Assembly: GCA_034406715.1 (NCBI GenBank)
Contig: CP137878.1
Span: forward strand, 124,001-188,000
Length of the DNA: 64,000 nucleotides
Reading direction: 5' to 3'
Source: Rhodotorula mucilaginosa
Taxonomy: Eukaryota > Basidiomycota > Microbotryomycetes > Sporidiobolales > Sporidiobolaceae
Shown: positions 1 to 12,411 of the stretch, in pieces
How positions within the stretch are numbered: position 1 is the stretch's first letter
Layout: each line of letters starts with the position of its first letter
Notes under the pieces: model-generated
What the model saw: the letters and a program-made list of their open reading frames with translations, nothing else
Database searches by the model: none
What the model was told of the DNA's origin: nothing
Program-made: the position numbers and the translations under genes

Positions 1-402
1 CGGAGGGGTTTCAACTTCTAACGAGAGGACAAAAGTCGGCCCGCGGAGGAGGGGACTCACTTTGGTTCCGGCCCCGACGAGGAAGCCTGCGGCAAGGATC
101 CTGACCCAACCGAGTTGTTGAATCGCGATCGGGGCATCAAAGATGCTCGCGCCGATCCAGGTCTCGAGTTGCGGTCTCACGACGCGGAGGACCATCCCGC
201 CGACGACCAAGCCTGCCGTCGTTGCCCATTTCCACGCCTGTTTGCGATCGTTGGTGGGGGATTCGGGGAGGAGCAAGCCTGCGACGGTGGCGTGCGAGAC
301 GCCGGAGCAGCCGAGGATGCGACCCTGCGTGGCGAGGAGGGTCGAGGTCGAGTACGAGAGGAGCAACCCTCCGACGAACGACGGCAGCGGCGTGAAACCC
401 AT
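1..402 (-). CDS. YeeE/YedE (DUF395-type) membrane protein, 5' part only
   Basis: Only the first exon is inside the window: 402 down to 61 (114 codons), followed by a GTGAGT donor at 60-59; the rest of the gene lies to the left. The start ATG at 402-400 opens a hydrophobic segment beginning MGFTPLPSFVGGLLLS, then a Gly/Ser-rich stretch (GRILGCSGVSHATVAG), a charged loop and a second hydrophobic helix. This layout, with the GCSG motif after the first helix, is typical of the YeeE/YedE sulphur-transport family, where the conserved Cys lies in the pore and bacterial members carry thiosulfate. A role in sulphur-compound uptake is therefore inferred from family only. It is divergent with the peptidase at 678; the 275 bp between them must hold both promoters. 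Without the C-terminal half I cannot say whether it is a full ten-helix protein. Confidence 0.6.
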   Translation of the reverse strand, partial: MGFTPLPSFVGGLLLSYSTSTLLATQGRILGCSGVSHATVAGLLLPESPTNDRKQAWKWATTAGLVVGGMVLRVVRPQLETWIGASIFDAPIAIQQLGWVRILAAGFLVGAGTKVSPLLRGPTFVLSLEVETPP

Positions 403-677
403 CGTCGTGTACAAGTGAGTGAGTGTGAGGGCAAGTCAGAGGCAAGTTGCTCCAGGTTGCAGCTTGCTTGGTCTCGGCAAAAGAAGGCTCTCTCGGCTAC
501 AGACGCTGCAGCTGCTCGTAATCCGAACCTCTCGGCCGAGTGACCGAGTCAGCACTCGAGGGGAGGCTCGCGCATGAGCCGAGTGGGGCGACGCTGACGA
601 GAACCAGGCCAGGCTGCCTCGCTCCCTCTCTTGCCGTCGAGCATAAGCGAATCACACAGGACAAAGACACAAGAGTC

Positions 678-3576
678 ATGACCGAGACGAGACCGGCTAC
701 CGGCGAACAGCCTCGCGATCAAGCAGGCAGCGACCGAGAGGAGCAGCAACGCCGACTCGACCAGACCCTCGCCCTGACGCAAGAGTTGTTCGAGGCGCCG
801 ACAGTCACGAGCGCACGTTTCCTGGCATCAGAACATCCCTCCAAAGGCAAGTCAATCCTTGCTCAGGCGGAAGAAACGCGGATTCCGAGTTGACGACTGA
901 CCACGCGGGCGCTGACCGACAGGCGGCGACCGCGTGCACCTCGTCTACTCGCAGAAATCCCTCTCGGCGCAGACGAAGCGTACACTCACGCAGACTCTCA
1001 CGCTCGACGACCGCTCTCTCGCCGTCGAGTCCCGTTCGCCGATCACCGAGACGTCCCCCGAGGTCAAGCACGTCGCTTTCTCGCCGAATGGCAAATTGCA
1101 GGCCCTCTTTCGAGTGGTACCCCAGAAGAAGGAGGGAGGCGGCGAACGAAAAGTGATCGAGGTCGTCCAGATTGACGAGGGGCGAAAGGTTGCCGAACTG
1201 GACGTGACCAAGAAGCACGGAGACTGGTACTTTGATCGTGAGCCCTTCATCCTCCCTCCTCACAAGTACCGAGTGGCGCCGAATAACATGAAGAGAATCC
1301 GACCACAGCTACCTTCGGTCCTCCGACCTGGCACCCCGACTCGTCCGCCCTGGTCTATACCGCCGAGGCGCCCGCGCCCGAACCACCAAAGGACTCGAAA
1401 CAACCGCAGCGACCATTCCCGAAAAAGTTCGACTACACGCCCGATTTCGGAGAGACGTTCATCGGCAAGAAGGAACCGACCCTGTTCTTGCTCGACCTTT
1501 CCTCCTCCTCCGACGACGAAGAAGAAGAAGGCGCCTTGACGGTCCATCGTTTGACGGACTTGACGACTTTCGGCGACGACGGCACCGTGTTCGGTCAGCC
1601 GGCCTTTCTTCCTACGCAACGCCAGGCGAATGAGAATGAGAAGAAGGGAGAGTATCACCTCGTGGCGACGGCGTACTCCCCGACCGACGACCAACGCAAA
1701 CTCGGCATCGTCTACTGCCAGAACCGCCGAGCCCGGATCTGTCTACTCCGGGTCAAGTGGGACCACACTTCGGCGGGACCATCTCCGGACGCGGAGGATC
1801 CGGTGGCTCATGGAGACGGAGACAAGAAAGGCGGGTTCAGAGTCGTCGAGGCGGTGCCGATCTCGCCTGCGGAGAGGTCGGCGCGCTCGCCTCGTGTCGT
1901 GCCGCCGAGTCCCGCTCCCGATAAACGCGACACGAACCAGCAGTTCCGAATCGTCTACGTCAGCAACGCCCTCGGTGGCGTCCACGCCTCGTGCGCCAAA
2001 CTCCAAATCGCCACGCTCTCCCTCTCTCCTTCCTCGTCCTCGGTTTCCATTCTGGCCGATCGGACCCTCGTCCCCGTCGTCCAGACCCCAACAAACTTGA
2101 ACGGCGTCTCCGACTTTCCGGGACTCTACATCGATCAGTTACCCGCCGAACCGTTCCTCCACTTCAAGGCAGAAGGAGAAGGAGAAGGGGTGGCGGAAGG
2201 GACCAAGATTGCGTTCACTTCGGGGTGGAGGTCCCGCCGCGTGCCGCTCGTGGTCGATCTCGAGTCGGGCGAGGTTGAGAACCTGGCCCCATGGCCCACT
2301 GCCACCATAACCACCCGCTCGTCCGGATCTGACGATCCCTTGCCATACCTCTCCTCGTCTCTTTCATCTTCTTCATCGAACGATTTGTCGAGCTACTCGG
2401 TCCTCGGGACAGACGGGAGGGGTAAAGTGCTCGCGACGAGGAGTGCGCCCGGTACGCCGCCGCAGATTGTCGCGTGCGATCTCGCCGTCGTCGAAGGGTC
2501 AAAGGGCCGTGCGTGGACCGTCTTGCGGAAACCGAGCTTCTCGCAAAAGTGTGCGTTCCTTTTTTTTTTTTTCCCGACATGGCGAGAGAATCTGCCATCT
2601 TGGTGTAGCCTTCCAACTAACGCCCTCCAACGCAGTGACTCGGGCGCTCGACAAGATCGAGTACACGCTGTTGCCACTGCCGAAGCACGAACCAACCGAG
2701 CTCATCCTCGTTTCGCCCTGTCCGGTGTCGACGACGACGACCGGGACGACCGTCCCACCCTTGCTCGTCCAACCCCACGGCGGTCCGCACAGCCAAGCCG
2801 TGACCGAGTTCAGCTACTCTCGCGCCGCGGCCGTCTTGCACGGGTACCGCTTTGTCGACGTCAACTATCCCGGCTCGACTGGGTTTGGCCAGAAGACGAT
2901 CGACGACTTGCCCCCGCTGTTGGGCACGCTCGAAGTCGAAGCGACGCTCGCTGCCGGTCGATACCTCGCCGAAGTAGGTCTCGCGAGTCGAGAACGGAAC
3001 AAGAACCTCTTGATGGGAGGTTCGCACGGCGGGTGGACCGCGTGTCACTTGACGGCGAGGTGGCCCGGCGAGTATGGAGCGGTCGTGATGCGCAATCCGG
3101 TGACGGATTTGGTCGCCAATGCGAGTATGACCGACATCCCTGATTGGTGCTACGAAGAAGCTGGGATCGCCTACCCACTCGGGGTGGGAGGGCCGCCTTC
3201 GCTCGTCTCGCCCGAGGATTATCGACGGTTCTATGAGATTTCGCCGATGAGGCACGCGGAGCGGGTGACGACGCCGACGTTGTTGCTCATCGGGATGGAG
3301 GACCGGAGGGTCCCGCCGAATCAGGGCAGGGCGTGGTACCATGCGCTCAAGAAGGCGAAGAACGTCGACGTCGAGATGATGACCTTCCCGGGCAACTCGC
3401 ACCCGATCGCAGAGACTGTCGAGTACGTTTCGTTTTCCTTTTCTCTCTCCTCTGCATACAGTCGCGAACCGGACTGACTCGGAGGTTTTGTCTATCGTGC
3501 GCGCTGCAGGGCGGAATGGGTTGCGTGGGAATCTGGTCTTCGCTGGTTGACCAAGTACACCGATTTCTCGAGCTAG
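678..3576 (+). CDS. acylaminoacyl-peptidase (prolyl oligopeptidase family, S9C)
   Basis: Five exons: 678-846, 923-1237, 1309-2550, 2636-3422, 3510-3576; 859 aa. All phases agree. Intron 1 is GC-AG (GCAAGT donor). The protein is expected to remove N-acylated residues from short blocked peptides in the cytosol; no signal peptide is visible. The N-terminal two thirds look like the beta-propeller of S9 peptidases (segments such as HVAFSPNG and FGPPTWHPDS). The C-terminal alpha/beta-hydrolase domain has the oxyanion-region motif PHGGPHS, the nucleophile elbow GGSHGGW (Ser705), the acid in GMEDRRVP (Asp798) and the base in GNSHPI (His831), in the correct order. Length is slightly above animal APEH (about 730 aa) because of low-complexity propeller loops, for example an acidic/Ser stretch near 1490-1540. 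The last exon encodes only the final 22 residues. Dipeptidyl-peptidase 5-like secreted enzymes are the main alternative, but the missing signal peptide argues against that. Confidence 0.88.
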
Positions 3577-3847
3577 AAACAGACTCTTTCGACTGCGTCT
3601 TTGCAGTAGACCCGCTGTATACAACGAATTCAATGTTTTTCAATATATGCACGGTTAATGGTCTGCGGTTCAAAAATAGCCGGTCTCGACGGATCGGACT
3701 TTTTTTGCTCTTTACCTCCGCATTAGTTGAAGCGACTACAGTCTCCCACTGGCTCGCGCCTATCTGCACGGCTCGAGAAGCCCAAACGACTCAAATTAGG
3801 CCCGCTTAGAAGCTTGCAGCCCTCGCCAACATCGCTTCACCGCCATC

Positions 3848-5564
3848 ATGACGGATCCGAAAGACACGGCGGCAGCGGCGGCGGCGCGTACGGCGGTCAG
3901 GGTCGTCTTTGTCGCGCTACTGGTGGATCTTCTAGCCTTTACAATGCCGTGCGTCGCTCCCATCAAGCCAATCTGCCAACGAGGTGACTGACTGCTTGCT
4001 TCTCGGCCGCCCCACACGAACCGCGACGAAACTATAGTCTGCCGCTCTTTCCGCGGATCATTGAGGGCTTCGTTCAGAAGGAAGCGAAGCATCCGTTTGG
4101 CGTGAGTCCCGCACCCGGGCTGCGTGGTCCGAACAGACATCGCTGACTGCTTTCAACCGACTCGACTCCACCATCAAGCAGCCTCCAACGCTGCTTTCGA
4201 GGACCCTCGGCGCCGTTCGCTCCATACGAGCATACCTCTTCTCCTTTTCGTCCCTGCGCACAGTGACCGACAGCCGCTGGGACCTCACCCTCCTCGGCGG
4301 CTTGCTCGCTTCCCTCTTCTCAACTTGCCAGTTCCTCGTCTCTCCCCGACTTGGCAAGCTGAGCGACCGCTATGGCCGGAGACCGATCCTCCTCGCCTCG
4401 ATGGTCGGCAACCTCCTCTCGGCGGTGCTCTGGCTCTTCGCCGACAATTTCGCCCTTTACGCCGCAAGTCGAGTCGTCGGCGGACTTGCAGAGGGGAACG
4501 TCCAACTCTCGATCGCCATCATCACGGACGTGACTTCTCCCGAGGCGAGAGCTCGGTCCCTCGCCCTCGTCGGTGCGGCCTTCTCGCTCGCGTTCGTCTT
4601 TGGTCCTTCGATCGGAGCATACCTCTCCGGACGCACCTTTGGCCAAGCCTCCGTCATCGAATTGCCCGCCGTCTTGGGGAGCCGGGAGATTCGCTTGAAC
4701 TCGTACGCGGTTCCTGCCGCGATGACGGTAGCACTCCTCGCCTTTGAGACGATCTACCTCGCCCTCCGCTTGCCCGAGACGCGAGATTGGGCCGCTGTTA
4801 GCACAGGCAACGGTTCGAGCCAACCCGCGACGAATTCGACGACAGACGCCCAGCGTGCGCGTCCTCCTCGCCGTACCATCGCTGAACGTCGCGCACGCCT
4901 CCGCCGGCTCGAACGGATCCACCTCGTGTTCCTCTTCTTCTTCTCCGGCGCCGAGTTCACCTTGACCTTCCTCACCCACAACCTCTTTGACTGGTCCAAC
5001 GCCCAGAACGGTCGCCTCCTCGGGTTCATCGGCATCCTCTCGGCGTTACTCCAAGGCGGTTACGTTCGGCGGAAATCGAAAAGCGCCACCGCAGCGCAGA
5101 CGGGTCGACTCGCCCAGAGTGGCATCCAGGCGTGCATGCTCTCGCTCATTGCGTTGGCGATCTTGCCGAGGGTGCACAAGGGAGGTGCTGCTGCACCTGC
5201 TTTGCTCTGGACGGCCGCGGCGGGTCTCGCTTTCGTCAGCGCGACGGTGGTCAACTCGCTCAACGCCCTCGCCAGTCTCGAGACCGACGATCAGCCCGCC
5301 CCTTCTTCCTCCTCTTCAGCATCCTCCACCAGCGATCGGATCGACAAAGGCGCGGCGTTGGGATCGTTCCGCTCTCAGGGGCAGCTCGGTCGCGCGATCG
5401 GTCCGCTCGTCACCACCGCGATCTACTGGACCGTCTCGCCCAGTATGGCGTACTTGGTCTGCGCTCTCGGAACCGTCGGCGTGGCTTCAGCGATGGGAAG
5501 GATCGTCCAAGAGGATCGCAGAGCGGAAGAAGCCTCCGAGGTGGTGGCGAAGAAGAGCGAGTGA
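3848..5564 (+). CDS. MFS transporter, MFSD10/TETRAN-like
   Basis: Three exons: 3848-3948, 4038-4101, 4182-5564; 515 aa. The second and third exons join in phase and restore the first loop. A twelve-helix major facilitator is predicted. TM1 carries VFVALLVDLLAFTMPLPLF, very like the start of animal MFSD10. The loop between TM2 and TM3 has the MFS signature GKLSDRYGRRPILL. TM4-TM5 have the motif VVGGLAEGNVQLSIAIITD followed by FSLAFVFGPSIGAYL, again MFSD10-like. The central cytosolic loop (about residues 230-280) is Ser/Thr/Arg-rich. MFSD10 relatives move organic anions and drugs, and fungal members are often labelled tetracycline-resistance-like; the actual substrate cannot be read here. It sits 271 bp downstream of the peptidase and 240 bp upstream of the esterase on the same strand, with no sign of co-regulation. 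Confidence 0.85.
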
Positions 5565-5804
5565 GGTGTATGACCCGTGGCGGGATTACGGTGCGCTTGT
5601 CACAGCAAAACGCGCAGATTGTCTTCGATAATCCTTGACTACTGCGTTGCGCGTGACCGAGATTCGAGAAGGTGAGTGATTCGACGCCGGATTTCCGTTG
5701 CACCGCTCTTGCGCACGCACCGCTTGCATCAGATCCTTTATCGATTCAACACTTCGCTCTTTGGATCCCAGCTATTCCCTTGAACCGCTCGAGATTACGA
5801 CGCT

Positions 5805-7933
5805 ATGCACGCCCGCTACTTTCTAGCTGTGGCTGCTTCCGCAGCGACCGCCCTCGCTGTTCCTTTGTCGTCCCTGGTCGACTCACCGAACATCGACTCG
5901 CCCTCTCGCGCCGCCGCAACACCGCCGCCTCCCGTCATTGACCTCGGCTACGCCCGCGTGCAAGGCTACTACAACGCGACCGCTGACCAGTACTGGTGGA
6001 AAGGGATTCGCTATGCGACTGCAGAGCGATTTCAAGCTCCTCGGACCCCCGCGGCGCACTTTCCGAAAACTGAGGTGGTTCAGGCCGACACGTATGGGGA
6101 CATTTGCTGGCAGGCGTCGATGGGATGGCTAAATCTCAGCACGGCTGTGGTCGGAACGCAGTCGGAGGATTGCTTGTTCTTGAATGTCATCGCTCCTGCC
6201 TGGGCTCCTGAAGGCTCGGACTTACCGGTCCTCGTCTGGATCCATGGAGGAGGTGAGCGAGCAACTTGACTTCCACTGCGCACTGTCTCGAGCCACACGT
6301 CTGATCGGAGGGTCCCTCGTCACCAGGTTACGCGATCGGCTCGACCGCCGATGGCAGCGATTTTTCCGACTTTATCGTCAACGCTGGGAACAACCTCGTT
6401 GTTGTCACTTTTCAGTATCGCCTCGGGGCTTTTGGCTTCCTTGCGGGACAAGAAGTGGCCGACCAGGGCGTGCTGAACGCTGGATTGCTCGACCAGGTGA
6501 GAGATTTGCCGCGACCGTCTCTGGCGAATGGCTAAAAGAGTCGGAGCTGATCCCTTCCCACCTTGCAGCAATTCGCCTTTCAATGGGTCCAGGAGCATAT
6601 CTCCAAGTTTGGTGGTGATCCGAGCCATGTCACCATTTGGGGCGAATCGGCCGGCGCGGGTTCCGTCATGCACCACCTCGTTGCGAACGGCGGGAACACG
6701 CAAGCGGCGCTCGGACTCGAGAGACCGCTCTTCCGGGCTGCGATCGGGTCTTCCGTCTTTGCGTCGACACAGGTCCCGTTCGATGCGCCTCTCGTCGAAG
6801 CCACCTACTCTGCACTCGTTCGCGCCGGCGGCTGTCTTGAGCCGGAGACAGCCAGCTTCACATGCCTGCAGCAAGTCGAAGGTGCAAAGCTGGCAGCGGC
6901 GGCGCTCAACCTGACGCTTTCAAAAGCGTTTGCGGTCTGGACGTTCCTGCCGGTCATCGAAGGCACGCACGGATTCTTGCGCGAACGAGCCAGTGTGGCG
7001 TTGGCTCGTGGGGTCGATTTTTTGAACGGCGTGAGTACGAGCGAGTACCAAAGCTCCCCGTCGTGACGTAGCCATGTCGCTCATCCTTCTTTATATACAG
7101 GAGCATGTTTTGGCCATCCACAACCGAGATGAAGGTAAAGTCGTCCGCTCTTCAGCCAGATCACGGCCTTCCGGCTGAACACTGACCAACCTGCTGCTAC
7201 AGGGCGCGTCTTTACCGATCCTCGCCTTCTGGACGACGAGACCTGCGACCCAGATCAACTCGCCCGTCAAATGGACGAGCATCTCGCTTCGCTCTTTCCG
7301 CTCTTCACCGATGTCGAACGACAAGCTGTCGCCGACGCTTATCCGGTCTCTGCGGCACCCCAAATCGGCAATACTTTCGCGCGCATGTCGGCCGTCATTG
7401 CCGACGCCAACTTTGTCTGCCCGGTAAGCTTGGTATGAAGGCCCCTCGCAATTGTGCTCCTTCTCTTCCCTTGACACTGTGTTTACACCTTCTTCGGCGG
7501 CGGTGTCCCGCCACTGAGCTGACGCGTCACGCCGATCTGACAGACATACTGGACGGCGGAAGCCTTTGGCAGATCGGGATGGAAGGGGATCTTCAGCTAC
7601 GGCGACGCGACGCACGGCATTGACACGGCGTGGTACCAAGGATCGATTTGGAACGGACAGCACTCCGTCTCGGCCCTGACCTCGTTCGCGGGGTCTTTCG
7701 AAGGCTTTGCTCTGAAGTGCGACCCGAACGACAACCCGGCGACAGACTTGAACCCGTTCTGGCCGACTTTCGACTCGGGCAAGGAGATGTATTTCAACAC
7801 GACGACGCGGGACGCCTTGTCCGAGGCGGATCCTCGCATCGTCGACTCGTCCTACATCTTGAGCCTGGGCCAGACGCAGAAGGAGCGCTGTGACTTTTGG
7901 CGGAGCGAGATCAGCGTCCACGTCGGATCGTGA
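5805..7933 (+). CDS. secreted type-B carboxylesterase/lipase
   Basis: Six exons: 5805-6252, 6327-6496, 6569-7030, 7101-7134, 7203-7423, 7544-7933; 574 aa. Residues 1-19 are a clear signal peptide ([20 protein letters not shown]). The fold is the carboxylesterase/cholinesterase alpha/beta hydrolase. It has an early disulphide signature [12 protein letters not shown], the oxyanion motif WIHGGGYAIGS (split by intron 1), the nucleophile elbow GESAGAGS with Ser233, and a C-terminal GDATHGID with His469. The acid residue should lie in the exon around 6970-7100 but I cannot pin it. Several NxT/S sequons suggest N-glycosylation. Such enzymes hydrolyse lipids or carboxylic esters outside the cell; the substrate is unknown. 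The 34-nt exon 7101-7134 is unusually small but needed for phase. Confidence 0.88.
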
Positions 7934-8724
7934 GGAGGGCCTCCGGGATTGTAACGGGTCAGATTTTGACAAGCTGGTCTCGCCATGACCTGTTCCGACA
8001 CTCCAAGTCGTGTATATATGGAGACTGCAACGAAAAGCGTCGATGGGGACCCTTAGAGAGGGATCTGGACTAGAGAGGACAGCTCCACTTGCACGTGAAA
8101 CTTCGACTCGACGACCTTCTCAAGGCAACAGATGGCGGTCTCTGCTCGCCGAGGACACGGCTTTGTGCTTCTCCTGACACAGTCAGTTCGAAGCCACTCG
8201 CAGTCATTCGCAGTCGAAGCGTGTGCCGGCAGAAAGGAGCAAACGCAGCCAGATTTCGCCCGCCCGGCATGTGAGCGGGAAGCGCAAAAGACGCGATCGA
8301 AATGAGCGCGACTTCTTGCACGCAGCTTCCAGCTCGCGCGCTCTGCACTCGCGCACTGCTGAGCATACTCGAGCCAAGTGCGGATGCGAGCACGCTCGAC
8401 CGCTCCGCTCATCTGCACAGGCATCTACATGGAGTCAGTCCGCCGCGGGCCAGCTTTCCTTTCGTTTCATCGCTGACCCTGCTTGCTCCTCGCGCGCAGT
8501 CGCGACTCGACTCATGTCAGGCTGCTCGCAGCTCCTTCCACCACTTCGCCCCATGGAGACGAAGCTGAGCGCGACAAGCACGCCGAGAAGGACGGCTACG
8601 GCGTCAGGAACGACGCAGGGTGGACGCCGCAGCTGGTGCGTTGGTCCTCCGCTCCTCGGTCTACCAGATGTTCAAGCTTATAACGCACGTCTCTGGACAG
8701 CCTCGCCATCGTCGGAAACCTTCG
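7934..8724. other. intergenic, promoter side of the glycosyltransferase-esterase gene
   Basis: No gene supported. The stretch holds the 3' end of the esterase (a TATATATGG string near 8011) and the upstream region of the next gene. Open frames on both strands lack codon bias and conserved motifs. An ATG at 8552 starts a short frame, but splicing it to the 8725 exon leaves a phase conflict or a stop, so it is not used as the start. Confidence 0.5.
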
Positions 8725-11723
8725 ATGCCCGGCGTGCGACCGCGACTGAGCACCGCACTTCGGCTTGTCCGCTTCGCTTGCGTTTTCGTTTTGCTCATCT
8801 TCCTCGTCACCGCCGGCGCCATCGGCAGGGTGAGTCTCCCTCGAGCGCTTTAGGTTTACACCAGACTGACGCCAGTCGTCGCAGCTCATCAACGGTAAGA
8901 AAGAGTCGCCCGGGGAGGCCCTCGTCGTCGAGTCGAAAATCGGAACGCAGTGGGTCAAATCGGCCAAGGAGAGTCTCGGTTGGCCGAAGGAGCCGGAGCA
9001 GGTGAGCACGATGTGTGTTCAAACAGCCCTGCGCTATAAACCGAGTCTGAGCACGGCGGCCCGCGCAGGTCAACGATTCGATTGTTCGCCGGATTGAGGA
9101 AAGGCTCGCCAACCCGCCCTTGCCGCCTTACCGCATGCTCGCCGGAACGATGGAGCGCAACGAAAGCAAAGACATTCTCGAATGGCTCCTCTACCACATC
9201 TCGCTCGGGATCGATCACTTTGTCGTCTACGACCACGGCAGCGACGACGACACGGTCGAACGCTTGCTGCCGTTTGTCGAGCTCGGTTGGGTCACCCTCG
9301 TCCCGTACCACGAGGAGAGTCGCTGGGCGCAACCGCGCGCGTTTGATCGGTTCCGCGACGAGTGGAGGCGCCACTCGAAGTGGCTCTTCTTCTTCGACAT
9401 TGACGAGTTCCTCGTCCAAAACACCACCCTGCCGGCGACCGAAGACGACTCGTCCAACTTTGTCGACTGGTTCGACCGACGCTACAGCGGCTATGGCGGC
9501 GTCTCGTTCGGACGCGTTTCGTTCACGACCGGCGGCCACTACGTTCGTCCGCAGGGCGGCGTCCTCGCTTCGTACACCGACGCTCGGATCTACGATCGGA
9601 ACTTTCGCGCGCCAAAGATCGCTTCCCAGGCTCGCTTCATGCAGAAGGGAGGTGGCGACATCCACAAGCAGAACTACTCGGACGGGATGCTCCTCGTCGA
9701 CTCGCTCGAAGTGAGCGGAGAGGACCGACTCATGTCCGAAGGCGACTACCCCGTCTACCTGAATCACTACTGGTCCAAGTCGTGGGACGAGTGCCTCTCG
9801 CGGATCAAACAAAAGGCCTTTCCGGGCTCGTGGCGCGAACAGATGGGTCAAAAGTTTTGCAGCACCGAGATGCCGTCGACGCCCGAGTACGAGGCGATCC
9901 AGCACTACACGAACGACAAGTTGGCCGGGTTCGCGCCTTCGATCCAGCTCGCCGTCGAACGGTTTCAGCGACGGTACCCGCGACTCGATACGCAGAAGGT
10001 GACGGTGTCGGCGATGGACTCGTCCTCCCGGGCGGAGAGACGACCTCTCGGTCAGTCGGAGCGGATCGAAGCCGGCTCGTCCATCGTCGTCGACTCGGGC
10101 GGGCAAGACCTCGGAGAGCTCGAAGTCACGCTCGTCTCGTCAGAGTGGAAGGTCTTCCTCCCCGCGCAGGGTACCCGCGATGGCGACCCGGTTTTCGTCT
10201 TGCCTTCTCAGCTCGGCGCCGTCGAATCGTCCACTGTCGAGCTCGTCGTCCGTCGCACGTACGCCAGTTCTCCTTCGCCGTTGCGCGATCCCATCAGCCC
10301 TTGTTCCATCATGGGCCACCTCGCGAACCAACCGGATCGGAAGCAGCTCCTTGCGCTGCAGGCTGGCCCGTGTCGAGGCGTTGATCCGGATTCGGCGTAC
10401 AACCTCGCGACGTCGACGTGGCCGCACTCGAAACTCCGCAACGAAGAGCTCTTCCGGACGACCGTGCAGCTCGTCGCTCCGGCGCAGGCGCAGGAGGCGT
10501 ACCGAGTTCGAGACGGACTCGAGACCGGTTCCGGAGGTTGGCACCTCGAGCCGTACACTTCGCAGGCCGAACCTCCTTCGACGGACGACGACGCCGCGCA
10601 GAGGACTCGGCTCTATACGCCCGAGAGGTGCCCTTCGTACTTTGACGCCAAGTACTGGTCCTCGTGCGGCACCTCGCGCGAGCTCGAACGCCAAGGGATC
10701 TATCGCTGGATCCCTGAGGGTCACGAGTCGTACACTTCGTTTGCGATGCCGGCGCGCGAGATTCGCGAGTGCTTGACGGGTCGAGACGGCGGGTCGGAGG
10801 GCGGCGACGAGACTGACGAGGACGACGATCCGGAAGGGGACAAGCTCCGGATCCTGGTCGTCGGAGATTCGGTCGCTTCGCACACGTTCATGGCGCTCGG
10901 TTGCCTCGTCGAACAAGTGTCGTCTACGACCACTTCTGCGTCTTCGCCAGAGTCGGCGTTGCGCGTGAACGACCACGTCCGGTTCCGGTCGTTCCAGTAC
11001 GAGATGTTTGACCTCGTCAACTCGACCCTGACCCGTTCAGACTGGCTCGACATCCTCTCGTGGTCGGCGCCTTCGCGGCTCGACGAAGACGAGGTCGACT
11101 TGCCCGACGTGGTGATCCTCAACGTTGGCTTGTGGGCGACGACGTGGTCCTCCCTCTCGGCGTACGAGACGGGTCTCGAGCTCGCGGCGCGGCATCTCCG
11201 TTCGATCGCGCGGAAAGAGGGTCGTCGGAGCGGCGGCGGCAAAGGCGAAGGGACGGGGATGAGGATCATTTGGAGGGAAACGACGGCGACGTTCCCGCAA
11301 GAGGGGCAAGACCCACTTTACCAGATCAATCCGCGCGTCGAGGTGTTCAACTCGGTCGCCAAGAGGGTTCTCCTCCACGAGGATCGTCGTCGTTCTTCTT
11401 CCGCCGGTGACAGCGTCGAATCGACATCGCGGTCGAGGTCGAGATCGAGTTGGGGATTGGGCGGCTGGGGAGCAGCGAATTGGTTGCCCGGCATCGGCGG
11501 CGGCGGCAAATCCAAGCAGCACCGAGGCGGATCGACGATCGAGTACCTCCCGGCGTACGAGATGACCCGCCCGAGGGGGGACCAAGCGCGCGACAATGCG
11601 CACATGTGTCCGGTCGTGCAGGGCGATTTGGCCGAGTTGGTCATGCACCAGGTGTGCCGCCGTCGCAATGGGTCGTCGTCGTCTCGGAGGGGGAGGAGCA
11701 GGTGGACGAGGTGGTTGTTCTGA
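8725..11723 (+). CDS. type II membrane glycosyltransferase (GT92/DUF23-like) fused to SGNH/PC-esterase domain
   Basis: Three exons: 8725-8829, 8885-9001, 9069-11723; 958 aa. Residues about 11-33 form one hydrophobic helix (LVRFACVFVLLIFLVTAG) after a basic start, so a Golgi type II anchor is likely. Residues about 95-330 are a GT-A domain. It opens with AGTMERNESKDILEWLLYH, has HFVVYDHGSDDD, and carries the metal-binding FFFDIDEFLV (Asp184, Asp186), as in family-92/DUF23 transferases. After a linker and the region 500-600 (CPSYFDAKYWSSCG), a second domain begins: VVGDSVASHTF with Ser675 as the SGNH nucleophile, then VVILNVGLWAT, and near the end DNAHMCP (Asp916, His919), the Asp-x-x-His pair of PC-esterase/TBL/Cas1-type O-acetyl-transferases or esterases. 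A sugar-adding and sugar-acylating enzyme in one chain is the simplest reading. The substrate, perhaps a capsule or wall glycan, is inference. Confidence 0.82.
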
Positions 11724-12411
11724 GTTAGGAGGAAGGTCGCGGGTTATACGAGGAGAGCGGTCCGGTCGTCGGGACGGTCGGGTGCACGGGTGGACGTTTC
11801 ATCACAGTCCCGTCAGCATGTCAGTAGTCTTCATATTCTCCCCCTCTCTAGGAAAAAGAAACTCGTGTTCATTCATCCCAATCATCCATCCTTCTCTCCA
11901 TCCGCTCGCACGCTTTGCTGCCTCTGGAGCTTGAAAGCGAGTCCCCCCGCTCCCCTCTTTCTTCGGCATAGCCAGAGGACTCCGCACGGAGAGTTTCCGA
12001 AGGAAAGAAGGGAGGCTTGCCCAAGCGCTTGGCGGTTTCCCATACCACGCGACATTGCGTGAGATTGACGCGGGAAGGTGGTGTTGTTACAGCGAGAGTG
12101 ACAGCGACAGAGAGGCCGAGCGGGCGGGCGGGAAAGAGGCGCGTTGGATGATGATGCCAGACAACAGAAAGAAGTCAAGTACGTGAGGAGCGAACGCAAG
12201 AGGAAGAAGGGCCGGGGGCGGGGGCGAGGTGATTCGCGAATGGTGGGGAATGCTGATGATGGAGTCTAGGCGATGGCGGCGGCGACGAGGATATCAGGCG
12301 CGACCTGTGAGGGAAGTAGAAGTGCGCACAGCGCGGGAGGGATCAGTCGCTGGCTCTGGCAAACCAGGAGAAAGGAAAGAAGGGAGGGTCAAGTCTCCTC
12401 GCTCTCTTGCT
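11724..12411. other. convergent intergenic region
   Basis: Lies between the 3' ends of the plus-strand glycosyltransferase and the minus-strand YPI1 gene. It holds both 3' UTRs and nothing else I can support. Open frames here are short and lack recognisable motifs. Confidence 0.45.

Noticed and set aside
8552-8724. An upstream start for the glycosyltransferase-esterase gene
   Set aside because: Joining it to the 8725 exon gives a phase conflict or a stop; the 8725 ATG directly precedes a proper signal anchor.
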